A DNA stretch of 64,000 nucleotides from Diphasiastrum complanatum (GCA_029204225.1 CM055107.1:48794550-48858549); one strand, 5' to 3'; shown: positions 10,896 to 22,358, numbered from the stretch's first letter. Notes: generated by a model from the letters alone, not told the origin. Numbers and translations: made by a program.

Positions 10896-12132
10896 GTCAT
10901 CATCCTACACGAAAGAAGTGCAACAATAATCAATTAGAACAACTAAATATCCTCTCTAATCATGAAGACTGCCAAATACATACAAGATAAATGTGCATGC
11001 AATCATTAGCAGTGTTAAGTTTGCAAACATCAAGCATCGTGAAAGATAGATACATAAAACTCATCAAAGAACCGACTTTGGGCCACACAAATAATGACTC
11101 TCTCTTGATTTGTCCATACATGTGACCGTGTGATATAGCAATATGTCGCTCTTGTCGCAATGCATACTTACATTATGTACATGGGCATGGTATTCTCTGG
11201 TATATCTAGGCCTCCCTCCAATCTGTGATGGTCCAGCCTCATTGTTTGAATAAGAACAATCACAACTACACATATGGGCAGTTTGCCACGTGACACTACC
11301 ATGCGAACCCGATACTTAATCGAAATTTTGACATTTTTCTTTACGTGACTCTGTCACGCGTGGTAGATCTACGCCAAAAATTCTCCGGGGACCTTGCTAG
11401 TCAAATTCAGGCTGGAGGTGGGTCTGGCATTAAATGTTTTTAATCAAAAAATGACCGCCAAAATTGCTTGGCATGGTAAAGCCATGTGTGGAAGTGCCAC
11501 ACAAGGTTGTTATTTAACCGCCTCTCATTTAACATTTACTTATTTTGGAGATTTGCCACGCGTGGCAAATTTCTAGAGAAAATTCCAGAGAATTGTAATT
11601 TTATATTACCACACGTGGCAAAATACATTTTTTGTAAGTTTTTTTAAAAACTATTTGAACAATATGTTGATAAACAAACAACTCTATGATAAATTTAAAA
11701 ATGAAATACTTTTTAGGTTTTAAATAAGTGTGGACTAATAATAAAATGATTATTGTGTGATCATGATTGTGAACTAAAAATCAAATGATCATTGTGTCAC
11801 ATTATTGTGCTATGATGAAATCAATATTGTGCTTCGACCAGAGTGAAGATATGAAGATTGCTTTAATATATTTTAAATATAGTAACGATGTTTCAAAAGA
11901 AAAATGTTTTTGAAGTGTAGATAAATGATCAACGTATGCTCACTAATTGTTTTCTTTGGTCAATCAATTTTTGCTATATCTCTAATAAGATATAGATTGC
12001 ATTGAAAGCATTTGATTTAAAATGACTCATAAGTGATTGCTAGCTTGAATTCAAGATAAACTTGAAAAATGCAAGAATGTATTATAAAGATGCAATAATT
12101 ACGTAAACTATCATTCTATCACAAAAATGATT

Positions 12133-12135
<3 letters not shown>
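10896..12135. other. Unclassified AT-rich spacer with a palindrome cluster
   Basis: No gene-like ORF or recognisable element. Between 11284 and 11625 four CACGTG/CACGCGTG-type palindromic sites occur, including TTGCCACGCGTGGCAA near 11551. The rest is AT-rich and featureless to my reading. Confidence 0.5.

Positions 12136-12171
<36 letters not shown>
12136..12171. repeat. (AT)n microsatellite
   Basis: About 18 uninterrupted AT dinucleotides. Confidence 0.97.
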
Positions 12172-12173
<2 letters not shown>

Positions 12174-12595
12174 CATTTGTCATCACAAGATTCAAATTCA
12201 TCAGCCAATACATCTTGCAACTCGTCTCCGCTTAGATGATTTTAATCATCAATCATTCGTTTCATTTATAGTATTACTTGGAGATATTTCTATATCCGCA
12301 TCAACCATGTTTGTGTTGTCAATATTCAAGTCCTCCATTTCATTCTCAATGTATGCATTTTCAAAGACATGTCTAGCGCGTGGCTTTACTTGAACAACAT
12401 ACCACCACTTGTTGTTTAGTCAATCCGGTTGAAAAAATACTTGCACATTTAACAATGCTAGGCTAAAAAATTTGTTCCAACATGGAACTAAGGTCCACAA
12501 TAGTTAATCGTAATGAAATAGTGTATGTTACTGATTATGATTGAGAAAAAATGAATGTCATGTGACACACATGTTCACAATGACGAGGCAAGACC
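12172..12595. other. Unclassified AT-rich spacer
   Basis: I see no gene, domain or element end here. The short open frame running through the (AT)n tract (12127-12393) is a microsatellite artefact. Confidence 0.5.
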
Positions 12596-12745
12596 AATGT
12601 GTCTGAATAATCCATGCTTAATGTCTTGGTTGAATTGATAGCAAAAAATCCACTACAATCTCTTTTCACGAATGTGTCTGAATAATCCATGCTTAATGTC
12701 TTGGTTGGATTTATAGCAAAAAATCCACTATGATCTCTTTTCACG
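12596..12745. repeat. 75-bp tandem duplication
   Basis: Two head-to-tail copies, 12596-12670 and 12671-12745, each starting AATGTGTCTGAATAATCC. They differ at only a few positions, so the duplication is fairly recent. Confidence 0.9.
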
Positions 12746-13790
12746 TAAAAGAATAAAGTAGAACATGTGGAATTAAGCCTACATTAGATTCTTTTAAGTC
12801 TCCTACTCACACATGTGATTATTATAATCTGGATGTTCACAATGAAACATGCAATAGCCAATTAAATTGTTTGTTTTTCTTTCTATGCATGTAGGCTATG
12901 TTTTTTTTTTTCATGTAATAAATTGATCCAAGATGGCATACTACATTTCAACACACCAAACAAAATGCATGAATTGTTAAAAACTTGTGAGGTCCCTGTA
13001 TTTGGAAATCATAAGAGGTTTTTACATGAAGTCAAGGAAGACCAAATCAAAGAAAACTTACATGTGCAAAATCTAAGATTTCAACATTTGGAAGTCTTCA
13101 CTTACAAGGCATAATAGCCAAGCCCTAGCCTTAAAAGTCCTAACAGCCAAGCCAAGCATTAAAAGTTTAGACCGCCACCACATATTAGCCATCAATGTTA
13201 ACTTTCTTCTAGTATCAACTTGTGAGGTCCATGTATTTGGAGTTGATACGAGGTTTTTACATGAACTCAAAGGAGACCAAATCAAAGAAAACTTACAAAT
13301 GCAACACTTGAGATTTCAACATTTGGAAGACTTCACTTACAAGGCCTAGCAGCCAAGCCCTAGCCTTAAAATCCCTAACATCCAAGCCATAGCAAAGCCA
13401 AGCCTTAAAATATTAGACCACCACCACATATCAGACATCAACATTGACTTTCTTCTATAGTCCATTGATCAACCTCAAAACACAGTAACATAGTAATACC
13501 TTTGCAAAGCAAGGCCAAAAATTGTTTTCAGGATTTTTAAAAATTGGTCGAGAATGCTAAATTTTATCTTCCTGGAAATTTCCCAGTCAATTCAAAATCT
13601 CAATTTGAATTTCCTCAATACAAATCTCATAGGAACTATTGGATTAAGATTAGGATACATGTGCAAGCAACCCAAGGTAAGGTAATTAGGCACTTGAATC
13701 TAAATATAAGTAGTTTTCAAAATCTCCTAATTGGTAAGTTCCAAAAGGTGTTGAAAAAAAAATCAAAACACCTCAAAGACATCAAATAAA
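12746..13790. repeat. Dispersed repeat, inverted relative to 48770-49150
   Basis: 12760-12895 and 13600-13790 match, in reverse complement, parts of 48770-49150 (for example around AACATCCAGATTATAATAATC). Here the two matching blocks are separated by a 235-bp tandem duplication that is absent at 48.9 kb. No coding potential or element class is recognised. Confidence 0.75.
12983..13457. repeat. Tandem duplication of about 235 bp
   Basis: Units 12983-13217 and 13218-13457 both run from ACTTGTGAGGTCC to GACTTTCTTCTA, with small differences including a short insertion in the second unit (CATAGCAAAGCCAAGCC). No open frame spans it. Confidence 0.88.
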
Positions 13791-14058
13791 AGTCAGCACC
13801 ATTCGCATAAGAAATTCAACTAGAAAGCAACAACAATACGAACTATCGTATCCTACATTCTTACAATGTGTATCACAGAAAAAAACAACACATTGAATCA
13901 AATCCCTACGACGAGGCCTGGTAGAGGGATGTGCTGGACTCGAGGCCAGACACGACATCATCAATATCATCGCCACAATAGGGCCCACCACTGAGGCGAA
14001 TCCTTCTACGATCTATCTTTTCTCGGGAATGGCGAGAAGAGGCACTGAGATTAGAGTG
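13791..14058. other. Spacer left of element D
   Basis: No gene or repeat recognised. It ends in GATTAGAG, beside the TGTTATG end of element D. Confidence 0.4.
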
Positions 14059-14318
14059 TTATGACATTTCCCACTCAGGGGATCAAAGCTAAGGGGAAAA
14101 CAATATAACAGGATATAGCACCACTATGTGTCCAGTGTCATGCTATTATGAGAATGGTCGTACACGTCTCAAACACAAAGCTAACTAGGGGATCCCTGAC
14201 ATGTTCTATTGACCAAGCCGTACCTCTATAGCTAATAGAGGTTTTCCAGGCCTCTAGAGACATAGCCTATAAAGGGTTATACTCACTTCCTCAGTCTTCT
14301 TGAAACTCATGACTTGCA

Positions 14319-14950
14319 CTAATGATATATTGCTCGCTTGCGAAGTTCCAGAGCTACCTCCTTCTCGTATTCTTCTCGAGAATCTGTTCCAGAATCCTTG
14401 ATGATATCATTTAAGTTCTCTAACACATACTCTGGCAATGGATCGGGAAGCCCTAGATGCAATTGAGTATATTGGGTAAAGGATCCTCCTAACTCTTTCC
14501 ACATAGAATCTTCACTCGACTCATACACTACAAGGGAACTACGGTTTGCATTATGTCTAACTCTGAACAGTGTATCTCCAACTAGGAGATGTCTATGGAA
14601 ATCCCTGGAATAGAAATAATGATAAACCTTTCCATTTCTACTCAATTGGCAGAAGTCACCTGGTAGAGGTAGCTCTCGCAATCCTAACCCAGTCATAACA
14701 GTCTAGGCCCAGATCTCGTCCTAGTAGCACTTTGAAGTTCTATGAAGCGTGTTGCTACCAGGACCCATGAGTCGTTCATTCTGATGTACATGGATGTTTT
14801 GACTCTAAATACCTCATTATCAACTTCAATGGCTAAATTCCCAGCCCTTACAATTCCAATGGTGGTGTCTAATGATATCAGTTCTAGTGAAGCCCATCCA
14901 ATTATTCTGACTACGGGGCAATACCTCCTTGGGTTTGAGGTGTAGGCCAT
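14319..14950 (-). pseudogene. Two adjoining open frames in the left LTR of D, unknown product
   Basis: Two minus-strand frames, 14950-14693 (85 codons) and 14696-14319 (125 codons), overlap by four bases. The second has a charged C-terminus (YEKEVALELRKRA). No family is recognised. The right LTR copy has lost this part, so conservation cannot be judged. They may be fragments of a captured gene or chance frames. Confidence 0.35.
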
Positions 14951-15058
14951 ATACTAGTTGACTGCTTCTCTGACATGTCAATCTCTCAATATAACTAACA
15001 CTCCTCAATCAATAATCATTCACATAAACCTCTATGCATGTGTGGGCTTCTAACATTT

Positions 15059-15470
15059 CTAGAAGAGGATCATAATATAGACATCCCTAGTCCTACCATA
15101 ATCTAGCAGTGGTAATATGTAGGGCTCTGGAGTTGCTAGGATCTCTGCTAATCTAGCAGCACCAAAGATTGACACAATCCGTTGTTGGAGCATTATTTTC
15201 AGGCCTGTAAGGACTGTGATATACAAATAAGGCGTAGCAGTGTCCGGAATATTAGGACCTATGGGAGGGCTTGGACGAAACATTCTCGATGCTTATTGTC
15301 ATTAGGTAGTGAATCATGGCTGTATTATATGACCCTTTCCCAAAGTATTCATTAAATACACCCCTTCCATCTAAATAGTCATGGGAGCTGGTCAAGTGTA
15401 GCATGCAATTTCCCAACCATCTTGGTTTGTAGATGGCTAACAGTGAATAGTCAAGAACCGTGTGTTCCAA
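15059..15470 (-). pseudogene. Two overlapping open frames, present in both LTR copies of D
   Basis: Frames 15470-15252 (72 codons) and 15283-15059 (74 codons) overlap by 32 bases in different frames. The same pair, with the same spacing, occurs at 30158-29940 and 29971-29747. Differences between copies are mostly C/T or G/A changes, and about eight alter residues of the second frame, which argues against strong protein constraint. No domain recognised. It may be a captured host fragment that was once spliced or frameshifted. Confidence 0.35.
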
Positions 15471-15940
15471 TGAGTTATCTTGACTATTTTGGTTCTAGAT
15501 GAAAATCGACAATAGGTTTGTTCTTAACTCATGTAGTGTGTTCCAACCAGAGTGAGCTTAACCTCACTCCTTTGTTCCAAGGAGACGAGGATGACTTGCT
15601 TAATTCATTCATCACATTCACTCAAGCAACATTCCTTAAATTCTTTCTCCATGCATTCAGACAAAAAGCAATCATTCTGAGCAAACTAGCAATCTTGCTA
15701 GAGTCTAAAACTATCATCACCTCAAATCACAACTATCCTGCATTTAACTTTCTCCTGAGACATAACAATACACTATCTACGAGTTCTTTTAGCATGCTAT
15801 AATCTTTCTTTATGCAGACATGGAAGAAAACAATATGCATTAAAGATTTTTCAATATGAAGTTATAATCGCTGCTGTGACATCTATGACATACACAATTG
15901 CATCATCTATCACAGATTGAATACACAGGTAGCGGAGTGT

Positions 15941-17509
15941 GAGAACAAAATGAGGAAACTTACATGTGACGTTCTCTTCTCAGGTCTCCTCCAGCTCCAG
16001 CCCGTAGGAAATCAGAGACTAATCATGCAAAGGTTAGGATTTCGGGAGTGTGTAGTGTTGCTGGAGTTCACCTTGTAGACACCAAGAAGTGTTGCTCCTA
16101 AGTGCAGATTGGTTGCCAGAATGACTGATAGTCGTGCAGGATCCAAAATGAGCTCATGCAGTTCACGGACAGCTTGATATCTGCTTCCTCATCAGTCTTC
16201 TACAAATTGTGTTTAGCAAGTTTCAATCGACAAAGCAACAGAGACAACATCCTTCGATTGCTCCATAGCAGACATCAATGACAGCTCTAGTTCAATGATG
16301 GCTCTTCAACGATAATCAGACATACATTCTCAATAGGTCCCCATATCAGTGATGGAGTTAACAGTTGCTCAACTCAGTCCTAGGATTTGGCATTATTCAC
16401 ACTCAAAATATCCATTGCTAATAGCGATTCCTCACTGGTTTTAGTAGCCTGATAACAAAGCTCTCACTCTCACATAGACCGATGTTTGATATTCAGTATT
16501 CAAACATCTGTGGAATGCACTTAATTAGCAGGAATACATACAAGTCAACATGCAGAACTTCCTCATAATCATTGAAAAGTCTATACTCAAAACTGCACAT
16601 ATGGATCAGTGCTTTGATAGGAGTCATCATGAAATTAGTTATCTCATCACTATATAGAGACAGATAAAAGTATACTGAGAATCCATACTTCAAACGTGAT
16701 GTAAGATCAGTACAGACCAGTACTCATAATACAACTGCTTAAATGCACGGTGAGCACTCCCATAGAGATCGATTGAAGGAAAGTAGTGATGTCTGCTTAG
16801 GCCTAATAGGTGCTGCTTAACTCAATCGTGCTCATGTAGGTACTGAAACAATGGTCTCTTCAAATGATCGCACCTTAAACTGAAACTCGACTGAAAATTG
16901 AGTGGTATTCGCACTATGAGGATGGTCAATGACGATAGTTCTCAGCTGCAGCAGTAGCGATGGAATGCCTCAAATCTTTCGTTGAGGATAGAGAGCAACA
17001 TGATGATACTTCTGTGAGTCAACGCACGTTCAGAGGATGCTCACGTTGTCAGCTAGGATTTATCTCCCTATCTCGTCCGTCAGTGATCATGATCTGCATC
17101 AATCTCAGTATAGAGCCTCCACAAATCTTAATCAAAGTAGTCAATGCAACAATGCTGGTCAATCAAAATTTGGAGCTCTGAGCCTCTGCCCATATCAACT
17201 TTTGAGCAGGAGTAGACTTAACCGTTAATCCATCGTTCTCATAATCAAAGTACCAGGTGAGTAGTTGATGTATCCTTTCTCATAAGGAGAATTATCTAAA
17301 CGCTTGACTTACCTATTATACAAAAGACAATAAAACCATCCATACGTTGAACTTTTTTTTTTTCAATCGATATATAGAATGAAATAGCAAAATAATCTAT
17401 CAACAAAACTATGAATAGATAGACAAAAATAAAACTCAAATTAAATTTACAGTCTCTTACCCCCTTGGTGGAATCCAAGGGTAAGAATGGATGGTTTCAT
17501 AATCATTTA
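15941..17509 (-). other. Non-coding part of element D (possible inner LTR or 3' UTR)
   Basis: No domain-bearing frame. It lies between the comparable LTR section and the protease remnant, so it belongs to D, but I could not place a polypurine tract or LTR edge with confidence. Confidence 0.45.
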
Positions 17510-17737
17510 CTACCCATTATTGATCTTGTTGTTAGTGTACTCGTCATCTGGTTCCATTCTATCATATGCACTGGTTTGTCTTCCCATGTTCTTTTCTAAA
17601 TCATCAAAATGATCATACTCAAGGTAGGAAGGTAAGAGATTCAGATCTGTATTTGAATTCCCTTGATGACCATGACTCTGAAGGTTTTTATGTTCATCTA
17701 GATTATGAGAGTAGTAATGCAGGTTTTGATTTTGCAA
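17510..17737 (-). pseudogene. Acidic tail region downstream of the D protease
   Basis: A 75-codon minus-strand frame rich in Asp, Asn and Glu (for example EYDHFDDLEKNMGR). It follows the protease in a different frame, where a gypsy element would continue towards reverse transcriptase; no reverse transcriptase is found. Likely the remnant where pol was cut off. Confidence 0.4.
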
Positions 17738-17813
17738 TCTCGACCATTTCTCCTACCCCATACGATTCACTATTGTTGTCTACAATCATTTCTGTTCTAG
17801 GAGATGCAATGCC

Positions 17814-18701
17814 TCATTTGCCATTTCGATTGGTTGATTGGGAGTACAACCTAGTTGGGCTAGGAGGGTACCTTGCCTCTATAGTTTTCTCACAGTCTGA
17901 ATCATATCCAGATAGTTCATTATCCCAATGGAATATTTTCACTGGCACCACTTGGCTTTCTTTAAATAATTCTTGTATACCAAACAGTTCATGATCAAAG
18001 ACATCAGATGCAGTATATCTAGCATCCTCCCTACTCTCATAATTTGTTGGGCCTAGATTCATGGATTTAACTATGGGGAGATAATCATCAAGGCCTATCC
18101 ATACTATTTCATGCACCTCTGCATGGTTCAAGCTACTTTCGCTATCCTTGTCATGAGGTACAGTTCGATTGTGTTCATCATCATCTGTATCAATTCCTGA
18201 ATCATCATTAGACACTTCTTCCCATTCTGAAAAGGGTATAGGGGCTCTTTCTGACTGAGGGGTCTCGGGGTATCCATCAACTACCACTTGGCTATTCCCT
18301 CTACCAAAAATCAATAGTCTTGCAGGAATGTCTACTGTGCAGTCACTTAATCGTAACCAAGGCCTCCCTAATAGGAGAGAATAGCTCTTATAGCCTGCCA
18401 GCATTCTCATGACATAGAAGTCCGCATTCACAGTCTTTCCAACAATTGTAATAGGGACAGATCTCATTTCTCCTTCAGGTTTGACAACAGAGTTGTTGGC
18501 CAACTTCAAGGCAGTCAATGAAGTGGGCTCCGGGTCTATTCCAAGTCTGTCTGCCAATTCTAGGATTACTATATTCACCGCCAATCCTGCATCTACCATA
18601 GCTTCTTGGATAACTAAACCATCTATAGTGACATCAACTTTGGGACAATATCGGTCTACTATGTTGTTGTCCACTTTTCCTATCAATCTACCAAACCTCA
18701 T
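17814..18701 (-). pseudogene. Gypsy-type retropepsin remnant (element D)
   Basis: A 295-codon frame. The flap-to-C-terminal signature SLLLGRPWL near residues 108-116 and the upstream V-D-A-G segment (near 37-40) fit the single-domain aspartic protease of gypsy elements, which cleaves the Gag-Pol polyprotein. The catalytic triplet reads D-A-G instead of D-S/T-G, which should weaken or abolish activity. An acidic low-complexity linker (NDDSGIDTDDDEHN) follows. No reverse transcriptase is joined to it. Confident as a retropepsin relative, not as a working enzyme. Confidence 0.75.
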
Positions 18702-18841
18702 GTACTATACTTTTCCACATTTTCCAAAAGTGTTTATTCAAATGCTTTTAGACTAATATAACTTCGAAAAGTCAAACTCTAAGTCTAACATGAAAATTGG
18801 CCTCAATTGCCAAATATACATATATGACCAAAAAAGCAAAA

Positions 18842-19350
18842 CTAGTTGAAATTTCTCACATAATTTTTATCCTCTACAACAAGGCGACCCTTCTCATGGA
18901 GATGGTATTGTGCTGCCTTAGATGGAGGATATTCTCCCTCCCTGAAGTGTATCCACCAAGGATAGTACTTGACCTCCCCATTCCCAAATTTATCGGCCTC
19001 ATCATCTGCTTCACCTTCTGGCCGACTGTGGGTGAAAGTTGGAGTAACTGCCATAAGCCTATCTCTAATCTCAATTCATTCAAAGTGCGACTCATATGTA
19101 GGTTTCCAATCCTAGGGCTGAGGTCTATGTCACGAATCCATCTGACTATGCTTCTATTTCTGTGTGGTACAATTTCAGCCTTTTCCTTCTTTCGAACTAT
19201 CTTAGGTGGCTTTCTAGCTTCCAATCTCTCCACTTCTCTAGGCTCTGTTTTGTCGATGTTGACTATGGGTGTATTTAGTATCATTGAGGGATCTATCGTC
19301 TTGTGCAAGACAAGCACATCACTTGTCTTTTTTTCAACTACCTTCTTCAA
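18842..19350 (-). pseudogene. Linker between gag and protease of element D
   Basis: Overlapping minus-strand frames (19350-18874 and 19054-18842) rich in Lys, Arg and Glu (for example KPPKIVRKKEKAEI). They sit between the gag and protease remnants in the expected order. The switch of frame suggests an indel near 19050. No catalytic motif seen. Confidence 0.45.
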
Positions 19351-20610
19351 AGATCCATCAGTGTCCTACTTTTGGTCACATCTAGTACTTCTTCCTTTGT
19401 CTTTATAAAACCTCATTGTCTCAATCTCTATCAGATTCACTGGAGGCCATTCATCCTCCATTTTAGCTTTTTCCTTGTCTTGAGATCATATTATAGATGG
19501 TCTGTGTAGAAAGCTGACTAATCTGGGGGTGTCAACTACTCTTTCATCTTGTGATCTATGATTCACAGGTCCTGGTCTTAGATTAGGCGCCACTAAGGCT
19601 TCTCTGCGAGACCAACATCTATCTTCCTAGTGACCAGTCTTTTTTGCAAATAGCACAAACTGTGTTAGGACAGTTTCTATTCAAGTGGTTTCCTTGGCAT
19701 AATCGACATAGTATACCTAGTGGTTGGTCAAATGGTTTCCTTTGGCCTAACAAATTCTGTTGTCGCTTTAAAAGGTTCACATCTGAAGCTAATGTTGACA
19801 TATTCTCATTCATGACATCCGTGTATCCTTTGAGCATCTCTTTCATGTCATCTAGACCAAAATTAGATCCAGTACTCTCATATCCCTTTTCTGGGCCAGA
19901 AACTTGCCTTCTAGTATTAGGTGGCATCAATTCTAAAAGTCTGGGTGGTGGCTGTGGTTCTGGCATTTCTGCTAGAGGTCTTCGCTCTTGTAATGGCTGG
20001 GGATTGTTGTGGACTTGATTTCCTCTAAATGTATTATGCTCCCACACATCCATTCAGGTTTATGCTATTCACAGCTCTAGATATGTTTGATGCATGTGTG
20101 ATGGCAATATGTGCATCCTCCACTACAAGAGCTTTACTTATGGCTTCCATTAAAGTCTGAGCGCTACTCTGACATACTACAAGTTGTATGTCATCTCTTA
20201 GGCCTCTCAGAAAGAAAGTGAGTAATAGCTAGGGGGTAATTGCACCATGGCATCTACCTGCCGTGTTAATTCAGTTAATCTACAATGATATTGACGAAAT
20301 GTTTCACCTTCACCTTGTTGAAGTGAGCTGATTGTAAACAACAAACCATCGGGGGTGCGACGTGGAGCATAATCAAGTAGAAACAGTCTAAGAAATTCTT
20401 CCGTGGTCTCAATAGATCTCCTAGGGAAGCTATAATATCATCTCCTTGCTGATCTAGTCAAGGTAAGTGCGAAAAACATCATTTCGTGGTGGGGATCGAT
20501 GATTCGATTAATGAGACATGCTATCCAAAATTCATTAATGTGAAACTTTACGGTAGTGAACCTATGGTGACTGATCCCACGTACTATTTTGTCTACCGGA
20601 TAATACTCAA
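19281..20610 (-). repeat. First copy of an internal tandem duplication in element D
   Basis: Runs from ATTGAGGGATCTATCG to AATACTCAAC and repeats from 20611, continuing past element B to about 28155. This copy lacks about 360 bp present at 27735-28093 in the second copy. It preserves the empty CGACG target (20358-20362) that B occupies in the second copy. Confidence 0.88.
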
Positions 20611-20680
20611 CTATTGAGGGATCTATCGTCTTGTGCAAGACAGGCACATCACTTGTCTTTTTTTCAACTACCTTCTTCAA
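19619..20680 (-). pseudogene. Gypsy gag remnant, first copy (element D)
   Basis: Minus-strand pieces: 20680-20438 with the gag core phrase FFALTLTRSARR, then 20053-19619 with a proline-rich stretch and a zinc knuckle CRLCQGNHLNRNC, followed by CAIC. Spacing in the knuckle is C-x2-C-x3-H-x4-C, one residue short of the usual x4. Stops interrupt the frame between the pieces. Gag packages element RNA in the particle. Confidence 0.8.
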
Positions 20681-20962
20681 AGATCCATCAGTGTCTTACT
20701 TCTGGTCACATTTAGTACTTCCTCTTTTGTCTTTATAAACCTCATTGTCTCGATCTCTATCAGAGTCACTGGAGGCCATTCATCCTCCATTTTAGCTTTT
20801 CCCTTGTCTTGAGATCATATTATAGATTGTCTGTGTAGAAAGCTGACTAATCTGGGGGTGTCAACTACTCTTTCATCTTGTGATCTATGATTCACAGGTC
20901 CTGGTCTTAGATTAGGTGCCACTAAGGCTTCTCAGCGAGACCAACATCTATCTTCCTGGTGA

Positions 20963-21693
20963 TCAGTCTTTTTTGCAACTAGCACAAACTGTGTTAGCAT
21001 AGTTTCTATTCCAGTGGTTTCCTTGGCATAATCGACATAGTATACCTAGTGGTTGGTCAAATGGTTTCCTTTGGCCTAACAAATTCTGTTGTCGCTTTAA
21101 AAGGTTCACATCTGAAGCTAATGTTGACATATTCTCATTCATGACATCCATGTATCCTTTGAGCATCTTTTTCATGTCATCTAGACCAAAATTAGATCCA
21201 GTACTCTCATATCCCTTTTCTGGGCTAGAAACTTGCCTTCTAGTATTAGGTGGCATCAATTCTAAAAGTCTGGGTGGTGGCTGTGGTTCTGGCATTGCTG
21301 CTAGAGGTCTTAACTCTTGTAATGGCTGGGGATTGTTGTGGACTTGATTTCCTCTAAATGTATTATGCTCCCACACATCCGTTCTAAGGTTTATGCTATT
21401 CACAACTCTAGATATGTTTGATGCATGTGTGATGGCAATCTGTGCATCCTCCACTACAAGAGCTTTACTTATGGCTTCCATTAAAGTCTGAGTGCTACTC
21501 TGACATACTACAAGTTGTATGTCATCTCTTAGGCCTCTCAGAAAGAAAGTGAGTAATAGCTAGGGGGTAATTGCACCATGGCATCTACCTGCCGTGTTAA
21601 TTCAGTTAATCTACAATGATATTGACGAAATGTTTCACCTTCACCTTGTTGAAGTGAGCTGATTATAAACAACAAACCATCAGGGGTGCGACG
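20963..21693 (-). pseudogene. Gypsy gag remnant, second copy, C-terminal part (element D)
   Basis: A 172-codon frame (21481-20963) holds the proline-rich linker and a knuckle whose last Cys has become Tyr (RNYANT). Upstream bases to 21693 encode the rest of the gag core but include a stop near 21560. The start of gag lies beyond element B at 27560-27760. Confidence 0.78.
21689..21693. repeat. Target site duplication of element B, left (CGACG)
   Basis: CGACG precedes the 5' LTR and recurs at 27555-27559 after the 3' LTR. The unoccupied site reads GGTGCGACGTGGAGC at 20355-20369. Confidence 0.95.
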
Positions 21694-22346
21694 TGTGAAA
21701 AACTGTCAACTAGTAGTATTTTCCTAACTTGAGATTTTGTAGGCCTATGGCCAAATAAAAGTTAGAGATAGGTTCATACATGTATGTAGAGGCCCAAAGT
21801 ATGTGTACACTACTTTTGAGGTCACATTAATTAGAGGAGGTCGAGTGTGGAGCTCTTCTATTGGCTCATAATTTGGTGCATTCCTATTTGACCAAATTTC
21901 TAGGTATATGGGTGAATCCTATTGGACCCCAATTTTAGCCTATCATAAGACAAGTGGCCAAGAGGCACTATGGCTGCTATAAATAGCCATCTCCACGAGT
22001 ATGTACATATCTCATTTTCATTCTATTGAATGAATGTTATGCTCTTTGAAGATCCATCTTCTTCTCTCTCACTTTTTTGTTCATATCTTGCATTCTAGCC
22101 ACTAGAATTGTGATTTCTTTGTTGCTATGGCTTCACACGTGTGAAATGCAGGTTGTAGGCTCTGAAGTACGGACAGGGACAGCAAGTTTCTGTTTGTGGA
22201 AGCTTATGATCAGATTTTGATGTTTAGTTGATGTTTAGTATGCTTAACATCACAATTTCTATCATTTTTTCAATCTAGATGTGCATAACTTCCATGGCCA
22301 AGATCTTTATGAAACTTTAGCATCTTTTGGATCTGAGTTTTTCACA
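21694..22346 (+). repeat. 5' LTR of element B
   Basis: 653 bp with terminal inverted repeat TGTGAAAA/TTTTCACA. It contains TATAAATA at 21978-21985 and CACACGTGTG at 22134-22143. It drives transcription of the element. Confidence 0.97.
21978..21985 (+). promoter_or_regulatory. TATA box of element B 5' LTR
   Basis: TATAAATA at LTR positions 285-292, a standard place for the U3 promoter. The same site is at 27186-27193 in the 3' LTR. Confidence 0.8.
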
Positions 22347-22358
22347 TGGTATCAGAGC
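22347..22358 (+). promoter_or_regulatory. Primer-binding site of element B (initiator-Met tRNA type)
   Basis: TGGTATCAGAGC directly follows the 5' LTR. This is the usual plant copia site, complementary to the 3' end of initiator-methionine tRNA. Confidence 0.95.

Larger units (their letters stand above)
14059..15940 (-). repeat. 3' LTR-like end of element D (left copy)
   Basis: Aligns with 29341-30626 from TGTTATGACATTTCCC onward. It is longer than the right copy because that copy lacks about 595 bp (equivalent to roughly 14251-14846). Past 15940 the two copies can no longer be compared, so the true inner LTR boundary may lie further right. Confidence 0.7.

Noticed and set aside
12127-12393. 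88-codon ORF starting with an Ile-Tyr run
   Set aside because: The N-terminus is a translation of the (AT)n microsatellite and the rest has no domain.
17566-17994. 142-codon plus-strand ORF
   Set aside because: Antisense to the protease remnant and acidic tail of element D; no domain.
22347-22358. Possible tRNA gene fragment
   Set aside because: Only the 12-base primer-binding complement of a tRNA end; no cloverleaf around it. No tRNA or rRNA gene was found elsewhere.
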